64,000 bases of DNA from Adiantum capillus-veneris (GCA_014529385.2 CM043971.1:56729709-56793708); one strand, 5' to 3'. Numbered from the stretch's first letter, positions 1-11,315 are shown. Numbers and translations are program-made. The notes: generated from the letters alone by a model not told the origin.

Positions 1-646
1 CTCTTTGACCCTAGTTCTACTCACAATTTCATATCCACAAAGTTGTCCACCAAGCTAGGTATCCAAGCCTATAAGATGGGAGATGTCCTACCTGTCGACG
101 GTGCTTTCAAGGGGCAAGAAGACTCAGTCACTCCCTTAATGGGGAAATTGAGTTTCCATGTCCAAAGCTATGTGGACAAGGAGGATTTCTTCATCTCTTC
201 TCTCGAGCATGAGGATGTAATCCTAAGGGCCGGCACCATGGTTTGATCGCATAGCTGCCAATTGTTAAATTCCTTGAAAGACAAATCTACTTTAGGTTCA
301 TGAAAAAAGATATGTACATAGATTCTAAAGAGTTGGGTAGTACCATACCCATTGTACATAAGCAAGCTTTCAATAAGTCAATAAAGAGCTCTATTTTTGT
401 GTACATGATTTTTGTTAAAGATTCTCAAAATAAACCTAATTCTTTAGCAAAATAAAATATAAACAATCAAAAGGAATTAGAGTTATCCAATTTCCTCGAG
501 GGGTTCCAAGATGTTTTTATTGACGACATCCCTTGTGAGCTACCTCCCAAACGAGGGGATGACAACCATGCAATTGAACTTCTTTTATGCAGTTTACCGC
601 CTAATAAACCTCCTTATTGAGTTTCCCAAGCTCAACAAGAGGAGAT
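1..646 (+). pseudogene. Gypsy protease remnant and protease-RT linker (copy A)
   Basis: The frame is open from base 1 to the stop at 244-246 and begins inside the retropepsin active-site region (LFDPSSTHNFIS). The family normally has D-S/T-G at the catalytic Asp; here the glycine is replaced (DPSS), while copy B reads DIGST. The domain continues through KLGIQAYKMGD and the conserved LMGKL and VQSYV segments. Downstream to about 646 the PR-RT linker is frameshifted and holds several stops, but the conserved 'DDIPCELPP' region before RT can still be read near 520-560. This was part of a gag-pol polyprotein that matured Gag. It is non-functional as it stands. Confidence 0.8.
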
Positions 647-1830
647 AATGAGGCAAGTGCATGAGTTGGTTGACAAAGGCATGGTTAGGCCTAGCTCATA
701 TCCATTTTTTTCACCGTGTTACTAGTGCAAAAGAAAGATGTCACATGTGTTACTAGTGCAAAAGAAAGATGGCACATATGGTATGTGTGTCGACTATAGA
801 GCACTAAATAGGATCACTATCAAGAATAGGTTTCCCATTCCACGGGTAGAAGACCTATTTGATAACCTACGGGGATCGACCTACTTCAATAGGATTGACC
901 TAAAAAGTGGCTACCATCAAATAGGGATAGTTGATCAAGACATTGTAAAGACTACATTTTGCACTACGTTTGGTCTTTATGTTACGAGTACATTGTCATG
1001 ATTTTTGGCTTGACCAATGCACCAGCCACAATTAACCGCTCGATGAAGAAGCTATTTTGGCCTCACCGAACCTTTATTGAAGTGTTCTTTGATGATATAA
1101 TCATCTATTCTAATTCATTAGACGAACACACGCAACACCTCCAAGTAATATTTTAAGTTTTACGAGAGAATAAGCTATATTTAAATTGAAAGAAAAGTGA
1201 ATTTTTCTTGCAAGAGATTCAGTATTTAGGTCACATTATCTCTCAAGATGGCATCCAAATGGATCCATCAAAGTTAGAGGTAATAAAAGGACGGTCTAAT
1301 CCAAGGAATCTGCATGAACTAAGAAGCTTTATAGGTATGTGTGCATACTATAGACGCTTCATAGAAAAGTTCTTACAAATCGCGGGACCATTACATGACC
1401 TAGCAAAGAAAAACGTTAGGTATATATGTCCACCAAGGAGAACAATGCTTTTGAAAAGCTTAAAGAGAAGCTTACCTCTCAACCTGTGCTTACACTACTA
1501 GATCTCTCCAAGCCATTTGAGGTCCAATGCGACGCTTCTGGTGATTGCCTTGGAGCTGTTTTGCTCCAAGAAGGGCACGCCATAGCCTATGAAAGTCGAA
1601 GGCTTGACCCTGTTAAGCAAGCTCTAGGCATATATGAGAAGGAACTCTTAGCAGTTCTACATGCTCTAGATTCATGAAAGCACTATTTACTTGAGACTCC
1701 TTTTTTTCTGCAAACGGATCACCGACAAACAAATATGGTGGGAAAATTTCCTTTCGCAATTTCATTTTCATATTGCTCACATTGCTGGCAAGCATAACCA
1801 AGTGTCGATGCACTCTCAAGACGACCGAGA
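647..1830 (+). pseudogene. Gypsy reverse transcriptase-RNase H remnant (copy A)
   Basis: RT would copy the genomic RNA and RNase H would remove it from the hybrid. Readable RT blocks include the CVDYRALN motif, [19 protein letters not shown] and the catalytic box FFDDIIIYS near 1086-1112. RNase H follows with QCDASGDCLGAVLLQEG (about 1525-1575) and YEKELLAVLHALDS (about 1632-1675). A 31-bp local duplication of the LLVQKKD codons lies at about 716-770. Frames change several times, there is a stop just after the catalytic box (TAA at 1155), and part of the RNase H C-terminus is missing near 1730-1745 compared with copy B. It was certainly RT once, and it is dead now. Confidence 0.88.
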
Positions 1831-3283
1831 GTGAATGCGATGTCCATAGCCACTCACAATGATCTATTTTCTATGATAGATGAGTACGCTATCGATCTCG
1901 ATTTTAGAGATGTGATTTCAGCCCTTGCACGAGGGAAGAACGAAGAACCATCTACCCTACACGATAGTTATCTTCTCTATGGCAATAGAGTATGCGTTAC
2001 TAACTCACTACGTGAGAAAGTAATGTATGAATCTCATGGTCCTCCTTATGCGGGGCATAGAGGGATGCAATCTACCCTAAAAGGGATAGAAACATATTTC
2101 TATTAGCCTTCCTTGAAAGCAAACATACAAGAGTAAGTATTAAACTGTGTGGTATGCCAAAAGACGAAGTTTGATAGAGGGAAGCAGCCTCGATTGCTTC
2201 AAACTTTGCCAATCCCTAATTCACCATGGGAGGGCATATCCATGGATTTTATCTTTGGATTGCCCAAGTCTATCCATGGGAATACAAGAATATGGACGAT
2301 AGTAGATAGGTTTAGCAAACAAAGCGCATTTCATACCTGTTAAAAAGACTATCAAGGCCCATCAAATGGCAACCCTCTTTATATCACAAATCTTTAAGTA
2401 CCACGGCTTGCCAATGTCCATAGTGTTGGATAGAGATCCTAGAATGACCAGTTATTTTTGAAAGGGTCTCTTTAAGAATTTAGGTACAAGACTAAACTTC
2501 TCTTTGACCTATCATCCCCGAACGGATGGCCAAAGTGAAATAGCTAACCTAATCATTCTTGATCTACTAAAAGCTTATGTCACAGAAGTAGATCAAAAGT
2601 CCTAATGGGAGAAGTACTTACCTTTAGTGGAGTATGATTACAATAACATTTTACGTACCTCCACGAGAAAAGCACCTTTTGAGGTAATTGAGGAAAGACA
2701 AAAAAAGTCCCCTGCTACTCAAGGTACATGGGAAGATCTTCGTTGTAGATGAATTTAGCGAGACCTACAAGAATCTTTCCGAAAGATTAGGGATGCTATT
2801 TCCATCTCTCAACAAAGGCAAAAGGCTGCTACTGATAAGCACAGAAGAGCTTTAGCCTTTGAACAAAATGATTGGGTCTTGCTTAAGTTTCCCGAGGCTC
2901 GATTAAGGTACACAACGGGCAAGAATCCTATAGGACACCAAAAGTATTATGCTAAGTTAGCAAAAAGGTACTATGGTCCCTTTCAAATTCTTAGGCCAAT
3001 CAATGAGATGACCTATCAACTCAAGTTTCCCAACCATTGGCTCATGTACAATGCTTTCCACGTGAGCCTATTAAAACCTTCAAAAGGAGAGCCACCTCAA
3101 GAAGCAGTCATTAAAGACCCACCGGAGATTGAGGACCAAGAAGAGGTGTTGCAGCCCGAGTCCATTCTCCAACACGAATACAAGGTATTATGAGGTGGTA
3201 AGACTATCCGACGATATCTTATCAAGTTTAAAAATTATCCTTTTAAAGATGCTAGATGGATGCAAGCATACAATTGAAGGATA
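1831..3283 (+). pseudogene. Gypsy integrase and chromodomain remnant (copy A)
   Basis: Integrase inserts the cDNA, and the chromodomain targets chromatin marks. The N-terminal part to the stop at 2104 holds one half of the HHCC zinc finger (YAGHRG); the CxxC half appears at about 2150 (VVCQK). The core starts with the first catalytic Asp in ISMDFIFGLPKS (about 2236-2270). The middle of the core is interrupted by many stops. From 2879 a 104-codon frame carries the GPY/F motif (YYGPFQIL), the AFHVSLLKP segment and the acidic linker. A chromodomain piece (IKFKNYPFKDARWM) continues at 3222-3263 after a TGA at 3191. This region is absent from copy B. Confidence 0.85.
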
Positions 3284-3653
3284 ACCTAAACCTTGTCAAT
3301 GCTTACAATGATTAGGGTAAGCAAATGTAAATATGTATAAATGAACAAAGTTTTTGTCTTCTCTTTTTCTTTATTGTGCACAAATGTTAATAAGTATGAA
3401 TGCTTAGGATCAAGTTTATGGAGACAACGTCTCCCGAACACCAAGTAGAGCTTATCACTCTGCCGTGGAAGATTGATGCGAACTAATGTGCAGACATGCT
3501 TGTGGCAGCTAGGGCTCTCAAGCACCAAATGGACTAGTCATCCATTCTTAAATGGTGTCATAGGGTAAAATATGGATCCTCTACCTACTAGTAAATGAAC
3601 TAATGACTAGGCTTTACCTTCTCTACCTCATATTTGAGGACGACTATGATTTC

Positions 3654-3663
3654 AAGAGAGAGG
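3654..3663 (+). promoter_or_regulatory. Polypurine tract of copy A
   Basis: The purine run AAGAGAGAGG lies 3 bases before the LTR start TGTCATAAAAAC. The identical tract sits at the same place in copy B (9163-9172). It is the expected plus-strand primer for reverse transcription. Confidence 0.75.
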
Positions 3664-3666
3664 TAA

Positions 3667-3885
3667 TGTCATAAAAACTAATATCTAATTCTCCCAAATG
3701 ATTTTCTCATGTTAAACTGATCATTTAATATGGGAAAGTACCAGGGGAGTAAAAGCTAGAATATTGGTAAGGCTGCCAGGCCGATCTCTGCAAGGATCCA
3801 AATGAGGGAAAATAAGGATCCAAAGGGGGACAATCTGCAAAAGATCAATGTTCTTCAATGGGGCTTAAAATACCTATTCTATCCC
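3667..3885 (+). repeat. Partial LTR of Gypsy copy A
   Basis: It begins TGTCATAAAAACTAATATC and stays parallel to the copy B LTR (9176 onward) for about 219 bp, up to the phrase CAATGGGGCTTAAAA. It then switches abruptly to an inverted pol fragment. The LTR in copy B is about 1.56 kb, so some 1.3 kb is missing here. Confidence 0.8.
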
Positions 3886-4676
3886 TTTTAGGGTAGACTA
3901 AATCCCTCTATGCCCCGCATAATGAGGAGCATGAGATTCATACATTACTTTCTCACGTAGTGAGTTAGTAACGCATAGTCTATTGCCATAGAGAAGATAA
4001 CCATCTTGCAGGGTAAATGGTTTTTCCTTCTTCCCTAGTGCAAGGACTGAAATCACATCTCTAAAATCGGAATCAATAGCGTACTCATCTATCATACAAG
4101 ATAGTTCATTGTGAGTGGCTATGGATACATCATTCACTCTCGATCGTCTTGAGAGTGCATCGGCAACTTGATTATGCTTGCCAGCAATGTGAGCAATATG
4201 AAAATGAAATTGCGAAAGGGATTTTGTCCACCTCATTTGTTTGTCAAAGAGCTTGGTCTGCGTCATGAAGTACTTAAGGCTTTGGTGATCCGTTTGCAAA
4301 AAAAAAGAGTCCCTAGTAAATAGTGCTTTTATGAATCTAGAGCATGTAGAACTGCTAAGAGTTCCTTCTCATATATGCCTAGAGCTTGCTCAACAGGGTC
4401 AAGCCTTCGACTTTCATAGGCTATGGCATGCCCTTCTTTGAGCAAAACAGCACCAAGGCAATCACCACAAGCGTCACACTAGACCTCAAATGGCTTTGAG
4501 AGATCCGGCAGTGTAAGCACAGGTTGAGAGATAAGCTTCTCTTTAAGCTTTACAAAATAATTTTTCTCCCTGGTGGACCATATATACCTAAACTTTTTCT
4601 TTGTTAGGTCATATTATGGTCCCACAATTTGTGAGAACTTTTCTATGAAGCGTCTATAGTATGCACACATACCTAT
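3886..4676 (-). pseudogene. Inverted Gypsy RT thumb-RNase H-integrase N-terminus fragment
   Basis: On the minus strand the order is the RT thumb (MCAYYRRFIEKF, near 4670), RNase H, then a 133-codon open stretch (4299 to 3898) with TDHQSLKYF, HIAGKHNQVADALSRR and the integrase zinc-finger half YAGHRG. It belongs to the same family as copies A and B, where these domains run the opposite way (A: about 1325-2075; B: about 7980-8760). It carries its own stops and indels. The left edge abuts the truncated LTR of copy A; the right edge abuts unassigned sequence upstream of the copy B gag. Confidence 0.85.
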
Positions 4677-4859
4677 TGAGCTATTAGAAGCTTGGCAGGA
4701 ACCGTTTGACTCTGTTGAACCCTCTCTTCTATTCCTTGCAATTAAAAATATTTGAGCCATGGGTATAGATGGTGCTTATCTTTGAAGGTAAAGACGAGTA
4801 GCAACTAGGGCTTGAAGTGCCAAAGTACAAGTAAAAATTTTCACCTAAAATTTGCTAGT

Positions 4860-6615
4860 ATGACTGACAAGGGAAAAGAGATTAAAATGAATGTTAATAG
4901 CTTTGATTTTGCTAATGAAAGAGCAACTAATGATGCCCCTATGCTTGTAAACTATCTTGTTTCTAGGCTTCAACAAGCCCGGGGCAACCCATCTCTCCAA
5001 GGTGAAGTGTTATAGCAATTGCGCACCCATGGTATTCTCCAAACTCCCCACCAAGAAGAGAGAGTACCTAAGGAATCTCCTCGTGAGACTTCCAAAAGAG
5101 GACTCTCTCCGATAAGGGAAGAAGAGGAGAATCCGTACGAAGGGCTCAAAAACTTACTACTCAATGAGGCATCTCCCTCCCAAAGGAGAACCCATATTTC
5201 CACGGTAGAGTCCCCCACCGAAAGAGCGAGAAAGAAGTGAGTCTCTTGCCACCTCAACGGAGATAGCTCCACGAAGACGTCGAGCAAAACACTCTCTAAC
5301 ATGCCCTAAACGGAGAAGGCCATCTAAGGATCCGTACAAAGGGCTCAAAAACTTACTACTCAATGATGCATCTCCCTCCCAAAGGAGAACCCAAATTTCA
5401 ATGGTAGAGACTCCACCGAAAGAACGAGAAAGAAGTGAGTCTCCTGCCAACTCGACGGAGATAGCTTCACGAAGATGGAGGCCAAACCGCTCTCCAACAC
5501 CCCCTAAACGGAGAAGGCCATCGCATACTTCTCTACACCATAATTCAAAGAGGGAAGAAAGAAAACAAGAGAAGAAAAAGGCGAGAAAGAGTTCACCCTC
5601 TTCTTCATCCTCTTCCTCTTCTGAAGAAAGTGATGGTGTAGACAAGGAAGAACAAAAGGGAAGAAAAAGGCAAGAAAGAGGTCACCCTCTTCTCCATCCT
5701 CCTCATACTCTTCCTCTTCTGAAGAAAGTGATAGTGCAACTCTCAAACCACCTAAAAGAAGAGGCCATAGGAAATCCTATGCCCTCTGGAAGAGGTCGTC
5801 CAAGCTCAAAAAGCTAAAAGAGGGAGGATTAAAGAACATCTCCATCCTTACCTACGATGGCACCTTTGGTGATACGGACAAAGTCTTGGCCTTTATCCAA
5901 CAATTTGATGCGGGGTTTGGAGATGAGAGCTTCATGGAGTGCTCTAAGCTAGGTCATGTAGCTATGCATTTTCAAAAGTTCGCCAAGCAATGGTGGTCTA
6001 GCCTGTGAACAAACGGTGAAGATCCACGAACATGGAAAGCTTTAAGAGCTCATCATGAACCAGTTTTTGGATACCGATGCCAAAGACAAAGTACTCACCG
6101 AATGGTGAAGCTTGAAGCTCTCTACCTACGAATCTATTCACAAATATGTAGATAAGTTTTGGGATTTACATCTCAAAGCCACTTTCTTCAAAAAGATGGA
6201 TTTTAGAGATCAAAACAAGAATTTTGTGTGGGTTTAACTGAGGATATGGCGGAGTATGTTAAATCCCAAAGGCCACGCACCATATATGTGTTCATACACC
6301 ATACCATGGTGGCTTCAAGAATCAACTTCCAACAAGGGACTAAGAGAAATCTTAAGCCCACGAAAAACAAGGACCGTAACGAGCCTAAGGGGAAGGACAA
6401 TGTCCAAAAGTATCCCAAAGGCAACGCCAACAACAACAAAGCTAAGGAGAAGGGAGTTTATAAAGGCAAAAATAAACTCTCTCCTGAAGAGCTAGAGAGT
6501 TATCAGAAAGATAACAGTTGTTTCAAGTGCGGGGATAAGGGGCATGCCTATCGTGCTTGCCCCCACAAGAATACACATAATGAGCCTCCTAGAGCTACCT
6601 TGGTCAAAATTTAAG
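4860..6615 (+). pseudogene. Gypsy gag remnant (copy B)
   Basis: Gag forms the virus-like particle. ATG at 4860 starts MTDKGKEIKMNV and runs to a TAG at 5013, then continues in the same frame to 5240. A 200-bp tandem duplication (5131-5530) disturbs the frame. A Ser/Lys/Glu-rich tract follows at about 5570-5750. The conserved capsid region is at about 5840-6120 (FIQQFDAGFGDESF, QWWSSL, DAKDKVLTEW), broken by stops and frameshifts. The last part (6228-6614) is basic and ends with a complete CCHC zinc knuckle, CFKCGDKGHAYRAC (about 6520-6562), which binds genomic RNA. The long acidic/serine tract is unusual for a compact Gypsy gag, but a similar one occurs in E4. Confidence 0.85.
5131..5530 (+). 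repeat. 200-bp tandem duplication inside gag
   Basis: Unit 1 (5131-5330) and unit 2 (5331-5530) both start ATCCGTACRAAGGGCTCAAA and end ACGGAGAAGGCCATC. They differ by scattered substitutions and a 1-bp indel in a C run. Because 200 is not a multiple of 3, the duplication shifts the gag frame. Confidence 0.85.
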
Positions 6616-7309
6616 AAGAGGATGCTCATCACAAAGGATCTCCTCTATGCCATGCTTGGGAAAAGGTAACAGAACATGATGCTTTTATTCTCTTTGACAT
6701 TGGTTCTACTCACAATTTCATATCCATAGAGTTGGCCACCAAGCTAGGCATCCAAGCCTATAAGATGGGAGATGTCTTACATGCCGATGGTGCTTTCAAG
6801 GGGCAAAGAAGCCTCAGTCACTCCCTTAATGGGGAAATTAAGGCTCCATGTCCAAAGCTATGTGGAAAAGGAGGATTTCTTCATCTCTCCTCTCAAGCAT
6901 GAGGATGTAATCCTAGGGGCACCATGGTGAGATCCCATGGCTGCCAATGTTAAATTCCCTAAAAGATAAATCTACTTTAGGTTCAGGGAAAAAGATAAGT
7001 ACATAGATGCTAAGGAGTTGGATAGTACCATACCCATTGTACATAAGCAAGCTTTCAATAAGTCAATAAAGAGCTCTATTCCCGTGTGCATGATTTTTGT
7101 TAAAGATTCTCAAAATGAACCTAATGCTTTAGCAAAAGAAAATATAAACAATCAAAAGGAATTAGAGTTATCCAATTTCCTCAAGGGGTTCCAATATGTT
7201 TTTATTGATGACATCCCTTGTGAGCTACCTCCCAAACGAGGGGATGACAACCATGCAACTTCTTCCAGGTAGCTCACTGCCTAATAAACCTCCTTATCAA
7301 GTTTCTCAA
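6616..7309 (+). pseudogene. Gypsy protease and linker remnant (copy B)
   Basis: The retropepsin region begins LFDIGSTHNFIS (about 6691-6726), closer to the D-S/T-G consensus than copy A, followed by KLGIQAYKMGD. A frameshift at about 6805, just after FKGQ, ends the open frame inside the domain. The linker is better preserved: 7018-7272 stays open and contains DDIPCELPPKRGDD, the stretch that normally precedes the RT palm in chromoviruses. Protease and linker are in the same order and spacing as in copy A. Confidence 0.8.
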
Positions 7310-8530
7310 GCTTAACAAGAGGAGATTATGCGGCAAGTGCATGAGTTGGTTGAGAAAGGCATGGTTAGGCCCTAGCTCATCTCCATTTTGTTCACCATTT
7401 GTTACTAGTGCAAAAGAAATATGGCACATATCATATTTGTGTCGACTATAGAGCACTAAATAGGATCACTATTAAGAATAGATTTCCCGTTCCACGGGTA
7501 GAAGACCTGTTTGATAAGCTACAGGGGTCGACCTACTTCAGTAGGATTGACCTAAAAAGTGGCTACGATCAAATAAGGATATTTGATCAAGACATTGTAA
7601 AGACCGCATTTCACACTACGTTTGGTCTTTACGAGTACATTGTCATGACTTTTGGCTTGACCAATGCACCAGCCACATTTAACCGCTTGATGGAGAAGCT
7701 ATGCAAGCCTCATGAACCTTTACTAGAGTGTACTTTGATGATATAATCATCTACTCTAATTCATTAGACGAACACACGGAACACCACCAGGTAATTTTTC
7801 AAGTTTTACGAGAGAATAAGCTTGATATAAATCGAAAGAAAAATGAATTTTTTTTACAAGAGATTCAGTATTTAGGTCACATTATCTCTCCGGATGGCAT
7901 CCAAATGGATCCATCAAAGTTAGAGGTAATAAAAGGATGGCCTAATCCAAGGAATCTGCATGAACTAAGAAGCTTTATAGGTATGTGTGCATACTATAGA
8001 TGCTTCATAGAAAAGTTCTCACAAATCGTGGGACCATTACATGACCTAACAAAGAAAAACATTAGGTATATATGGTCCACCAAGGAGAACAATGCTTTTG
8101 AAAAGCTTAAAGAGAAGCTTATCTCTCAACATGTGCTTACAATGTCGGGTCTCTTAAAGCCATTTGAGGTCCAATGCAATGCTTGTGGTGATTGCCTTGG
8201 AGCTATTTTGCTCCAAGAAGGGCATGCCATAGCCTATGAAAGTCGAAGGTTCGACCCTGTTGAGCAAGCTCTACGCATATATGAGAAGGAACTCTTAGCA
8301 GTTCTACATGCTCTAGATTCATGAAAGCACTGTTTACTTGAGACTCCTTTTTTTCTGCAAACGGATCACCAAAGCCTTAAGCACTTCATGACGTAGACCA
8401 AGCTCTCCGACAAACAAATAAGGTGGGCAAATTTCCTTTCGCAATTTCATTTTCATATTGCTCACATTGTTGGCAAGCATAACCAAGTGGTTGATGCACT
8501 CTCAAGACGACCGAGAGTGAATGCGATATC
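7310..8530 (+). pseudogene. Gypsy reverse transcriptase-RNase H remnant (copy B)
   Basis: Two overlapping open stretches carry the domain. 7399-7746 has [28 protein letters not shown] (His of the usual YHQ replaced by Asp) and [10 protein letters not shown]. 7728-8324 has the catalytic box YFDDIIIYS, then the thumb and the RNase H motifs QCNACGDCLGAILLQEG and EKELLAVLHALDS. A 1-base frameshift at about 7735 lies just upstream of the catalytic Asp pair. A stop follows RNase H at 8322. It is better preserved than copy A and shares its unusual Ser stop position after HALDS, so that stop is ancestral to both or arose at the same site. Confidence 0.88.
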
Positions 8531-8955
8531 CATAGCCACTCACAATGATCTATTTTCTATGATAGATGAGTACGCTATCGATCCCGATTTTAGAGATGTG
8601 ATTTCAGCCCTTGCACTAGGGAAGAAGGAAGAACCATTTACCCCTACAAGATGGTTATCTTCTCTATGGCAATAGACTATATGTTACTAACTCACTACGT
8701 GAGAAATTAATGTATGAATCTCATGCTCCTCCTTATGCGCGACATAGAGGGATTCAGTCTACCCTAAAAGGGATAGAAACATATTTCTATTGTCTGCCAT
8801 GAAAGCAAACATACAAGAGTATGTTTCAAAATGTGTGGTATGCCAAAAGACAAAGTTTGATAGAGGGAAGCAACCTGGATTGCTTCAACCTTTGCCAACC
8901 CCTAATTCACCATGGGAGAGCATATCCATGGATTTTATCTTTGGATTGCCCAAGT
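8487..8955 (+). pseudogene. Integrase N-terminal remnant, truncated by deletion (copy B)
   Basis: This holds the RNase H-integrase tether (DALSRRPRVNAISIATHNDL) and the HHCC zinc-finger region, including the CVVCQK half near 8837. It then runs up to SMDFIFGLPK, where the first catalytic Asp sits. At 8950-8955 the sequence jumps to what in copy A is 3' untranslated DNA. Hence the catalytic core beyond its first Asp, the GPY/F motif and the chromodomain are all missing. Any RNA from this copy could only be mobilised by enzymes supplied by another element. Confidence 0.85.
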
Positions 8956-9162
8956 AGAGCTTGTCACTCTACCATGGAAGATTGATTCGAACTAATGTGC
9001 AGACATGCTTGCGGCAAATAAGGCTCTCAAGCACCAAATGGACTAGTCATCCATTTTGGAAAGGTGTCATAGGGTAAAATAGGGATCCTCTACCCACTAG
9101 TAAACACACTAATGACTAGGATTTATCTTCTCTACCTCATAGTTGAGGACGACTATGATTTC

Positions 9163-9172
9163 AAGAGAGAGG
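9163..9172 (+). promoter_or_regulatory. Polypurine tract of copy B
   Basis: AAGAGAGAGG lies 3 bases before the LTR start and is identical to the copy A tract. Confidence 0.75.
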
Positions 9173-9175
9173 TAA

Positions 9176-10033
9176 TGTCATAAAAACTGAAATCTAATTC
9201 TCCCAAATGATTTTCTCCTGTTAAACTGATCATTTGATATGGGGAAGTGCCAAGGGAGCAAACGCTAGAATATTGGTAAGGCTGCCATACCTGTCTTTGC
9301 AGGGATCCAAAGGGGCACAGACTGCAAAAGAGCAATGTGCTTCAATGGGGCTTAAAACACCTAAGGTTCAACTCCATTAGGACTTCCATAGGCTAAAGTT
9401 CTAAAAATTAACTCAATTTTCCAATGGCCAAAGCAAGCGAAAAATTAAATGGTCATGGGAAGATTAAAAAGTCTTCCCACATCCCTAGGAAGGAGGGGGC
9501 GAGCCCTTTTAGTAGGGGATGAGAGAGAAACACACACACACACACTCTCCAAAAATTTCCCTTTACACAAAGGGAATATTGGACATATGTCAGGCTCCTA
9601 CGCCAATTGCCCCCAATTTCCCCTCAAATCCTATTGGATGGCCATAGAGGTCAACCAATGAGGATAAGGCTAGAGTAAAGTTAGTCTTGTCAATTTATAA
9701 ATGCTTGATAAAAGAACTAATAGAATTTAAGCTCCCTAGAAGACTATTGGACAGTCTACCAAGGGGTCCAATGAGCATTCAACATCCCAATGGCTTGCCT
9801 GATTCCTATTCGCCAAAAGACTAAGAGGTCCAATGAGAGTTTAATTGAATTATTTGATTACCTAAAGCTCTCACAAAAGGGGAAAGGGGGACACTTGTCA
9901 AAAGGCTATCAACTATGCTTCTAATTTGTGATTGGCTAAGCTTTACAGGAGCCAATGGGAGGCCAATATGAGCAATTAGCAAGAGGGGTTGACCAAGAAG
10001 AGAGAGAGGGTTGCATTTTACTCTAACACATTG

Positions 10034-10082
<49 letters not shown>

Positions 10083-10740
10083 ACTCATGTATGCAAGAAG
10101 AACTCCATCTCCTTCTCCAAGCATTGGGAAGTTGAGACCTACACCAACAACTCTTGGCTATGGAATGCAAATCCAACCAAGAGCCAAGCTTCAATGGCAT
10201 GCTCATCTCCTCTACCATGCTAATTACTAAGCTAAGCTATGCTATTAGAGTGATTATGTGAGGAGAATACTTCTTTCTCGTAAGATACACCTTCTCCCTC
10301 TCAATCTTTCCTCATTCCCTGCTAGCTCTCACCATTTTTGATGGTGTGTGAGGTCTTGGGACTGAGGCTAGGGACACTAGGTGTGTTTTTCAAGCATAAA
10401 TTGGTGCATGAAGCTTTCATCTTCATTGCACCAAATAGTTTTGTTAAGGAACACAAAGATTGTATTGTACAAAAGTCTTCTTTGATGGGAGAAACTATAA
10501 TACAAAGCCTTTATGGAGGGGGGACCAACTCCATGTTAATCCGGTCCTCAATTGTTGTCAATTGTTCTATTTCTCTCTCTTTTCAAGTATTATCAATGCC
10601 AAATTAGGTAGGTGTAAATTGCTATGTTGCTTTCTCAAATTAAGTACTCTCTCTATGCTCATTAGGAACTTGTTCTTAATGAAATGATCACTATGTTATC
10701 AATTTCCGCTACACACGTTACGAGTGCATTAAATGTTACA
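9176..10740 (+). repeat. 3' LTR of Gypsy copy B
   Basis: It starts TGTCATAAAAACTG right after the polypurine tract. I place the end at ...AAATGTTACA (10740), which gives TG...CA ends and a length near 1565 bp. The end is uncertain because no second complete LTR is available and no target-site duplication was found. An AC microsatellite lies at 10035-10078. A possible TATA element (TTTATAAATG) is near 9697. No protein-coding function is expected; the ORFs here are incidental. Confidence 0.65.
10035..10078. repeat. (AC)n microsatellite in LTR B
   Basis: About 22 AC units, nearly perfect. Confidence 0.95.
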
Positions 10741-11067
10741 TCGTCTCTTAGGATCTAAAAATTAAAGCCACCCAAAAAACAAATAAAGGCGAAGGATGAT
10801 GACACTCCATTATTCAGGAATCTTAGGCCTTTTGCCTCCTCCTTCTTTTTTTAATCACAGTTCAACATCCTAACTATTGCACAAGTAGACACACAGTTCT
10901 ATTGTATGGCTAAGCCATAAAAAGAGGGAGAGACAAAGAGAGAAGAGAGTTCTTCTCTTTCATAAAACCAATCGAAGAGACCTTATAGGTCTATCAACAA
11001 CAAGTTCTCAAGTCAATACGTGTAACTCAAAAGAAAAATTGAGAGAACCAATCTATTTCACTTAGTT

Positions 11068-11091
11068 GAGAGAGAGAGAGAGAGAGAGAGA
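11068..11091. repeat. (GA)n microsatellite
   Basis: Perfect GA run of 12 units. Confidence 0.9.
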
Positions 11092-11315
11092 TCGTATTGT
11101 CTCTTCAAATATACCTATGGAGAAAAATGAAACATGTCACATATAGTTTTGAGATGATCAGAGACTCTCAAATTTGCAAGGGCATATTGTGCATAAACTA
11201 AGGGGCTCATCGCACTAATGCCCTATCTCACACCAAAGAGTGTGGGAGATGAACTAAATTGTTACCATGATGTGGGTTACAAATAAGGGGATATGTTCAA
11301 GCGTGTATGGGTAAT

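Larger units (their letters stand above)
1..3885 (+). mobile_element. Ty3/Gypsy chromovirus, copy A (5' truncated by window edge)
   Basis: Degenerate LTR retrotransposon read left to right: protease, linker, reverse transcriptase, RNase H, integrase, chromodomain, polypurine tract, then the start of the 3' LTR. The domain order with a C-terminal chromodomain places it in the chromovirus branch of Ty3/Gypsy. Gag and the 5' LTR lie outside the window. Stops and frameshifts occur in every domain, so it cannot encode a working polyprotein. It is closely related to copy B (4677-10740) and keeps the integrase core that B has lost. The LTR stops being LTR at about 3885, where an inverted pol fragment of the same family starts. 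Confidence 0.9.
4677..10740 (+). mobile_element. Ty3/Gypsy chromovirus, copy B (no 5' LTR, internal deletion)
   Basis: Gag, protease, RT, RNase H and the integrase N-terminus are followed directly by the 3' untranslated region, polypurine tract and a 3' LTR. The integrase core, GPY/F region and chromodomain present in copy A are missing. The deletion joint is at CCAAGT (8950-8955), a hexamer found at both deletion ends in copy A (2264-2269 and 3441-3446). No 5' LTR or convincing primer-binding site is seen upstream of gag; 4677-4859 is unassigned leader-like sequence. Copies A and B in direct orientation with LTR sequence between them suggest a former LTR-internal-LTR-internal-LTR tandem. Confidence 0.85.

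Noticed and set aside
4690-4720. Possible primer-binding site TTGGCAGGAACCG before copy B gag
   Set aside because: No LTR end next to it and no match to a tRNA end that I can justify.
5157-5645. Minus-strand acidic/Phe-rich ORF of 162 codons
   Set aside because: It is the antisense shadow of the Ser/Lys-rich gag segment, and its repeats are the 200-bp duplication.
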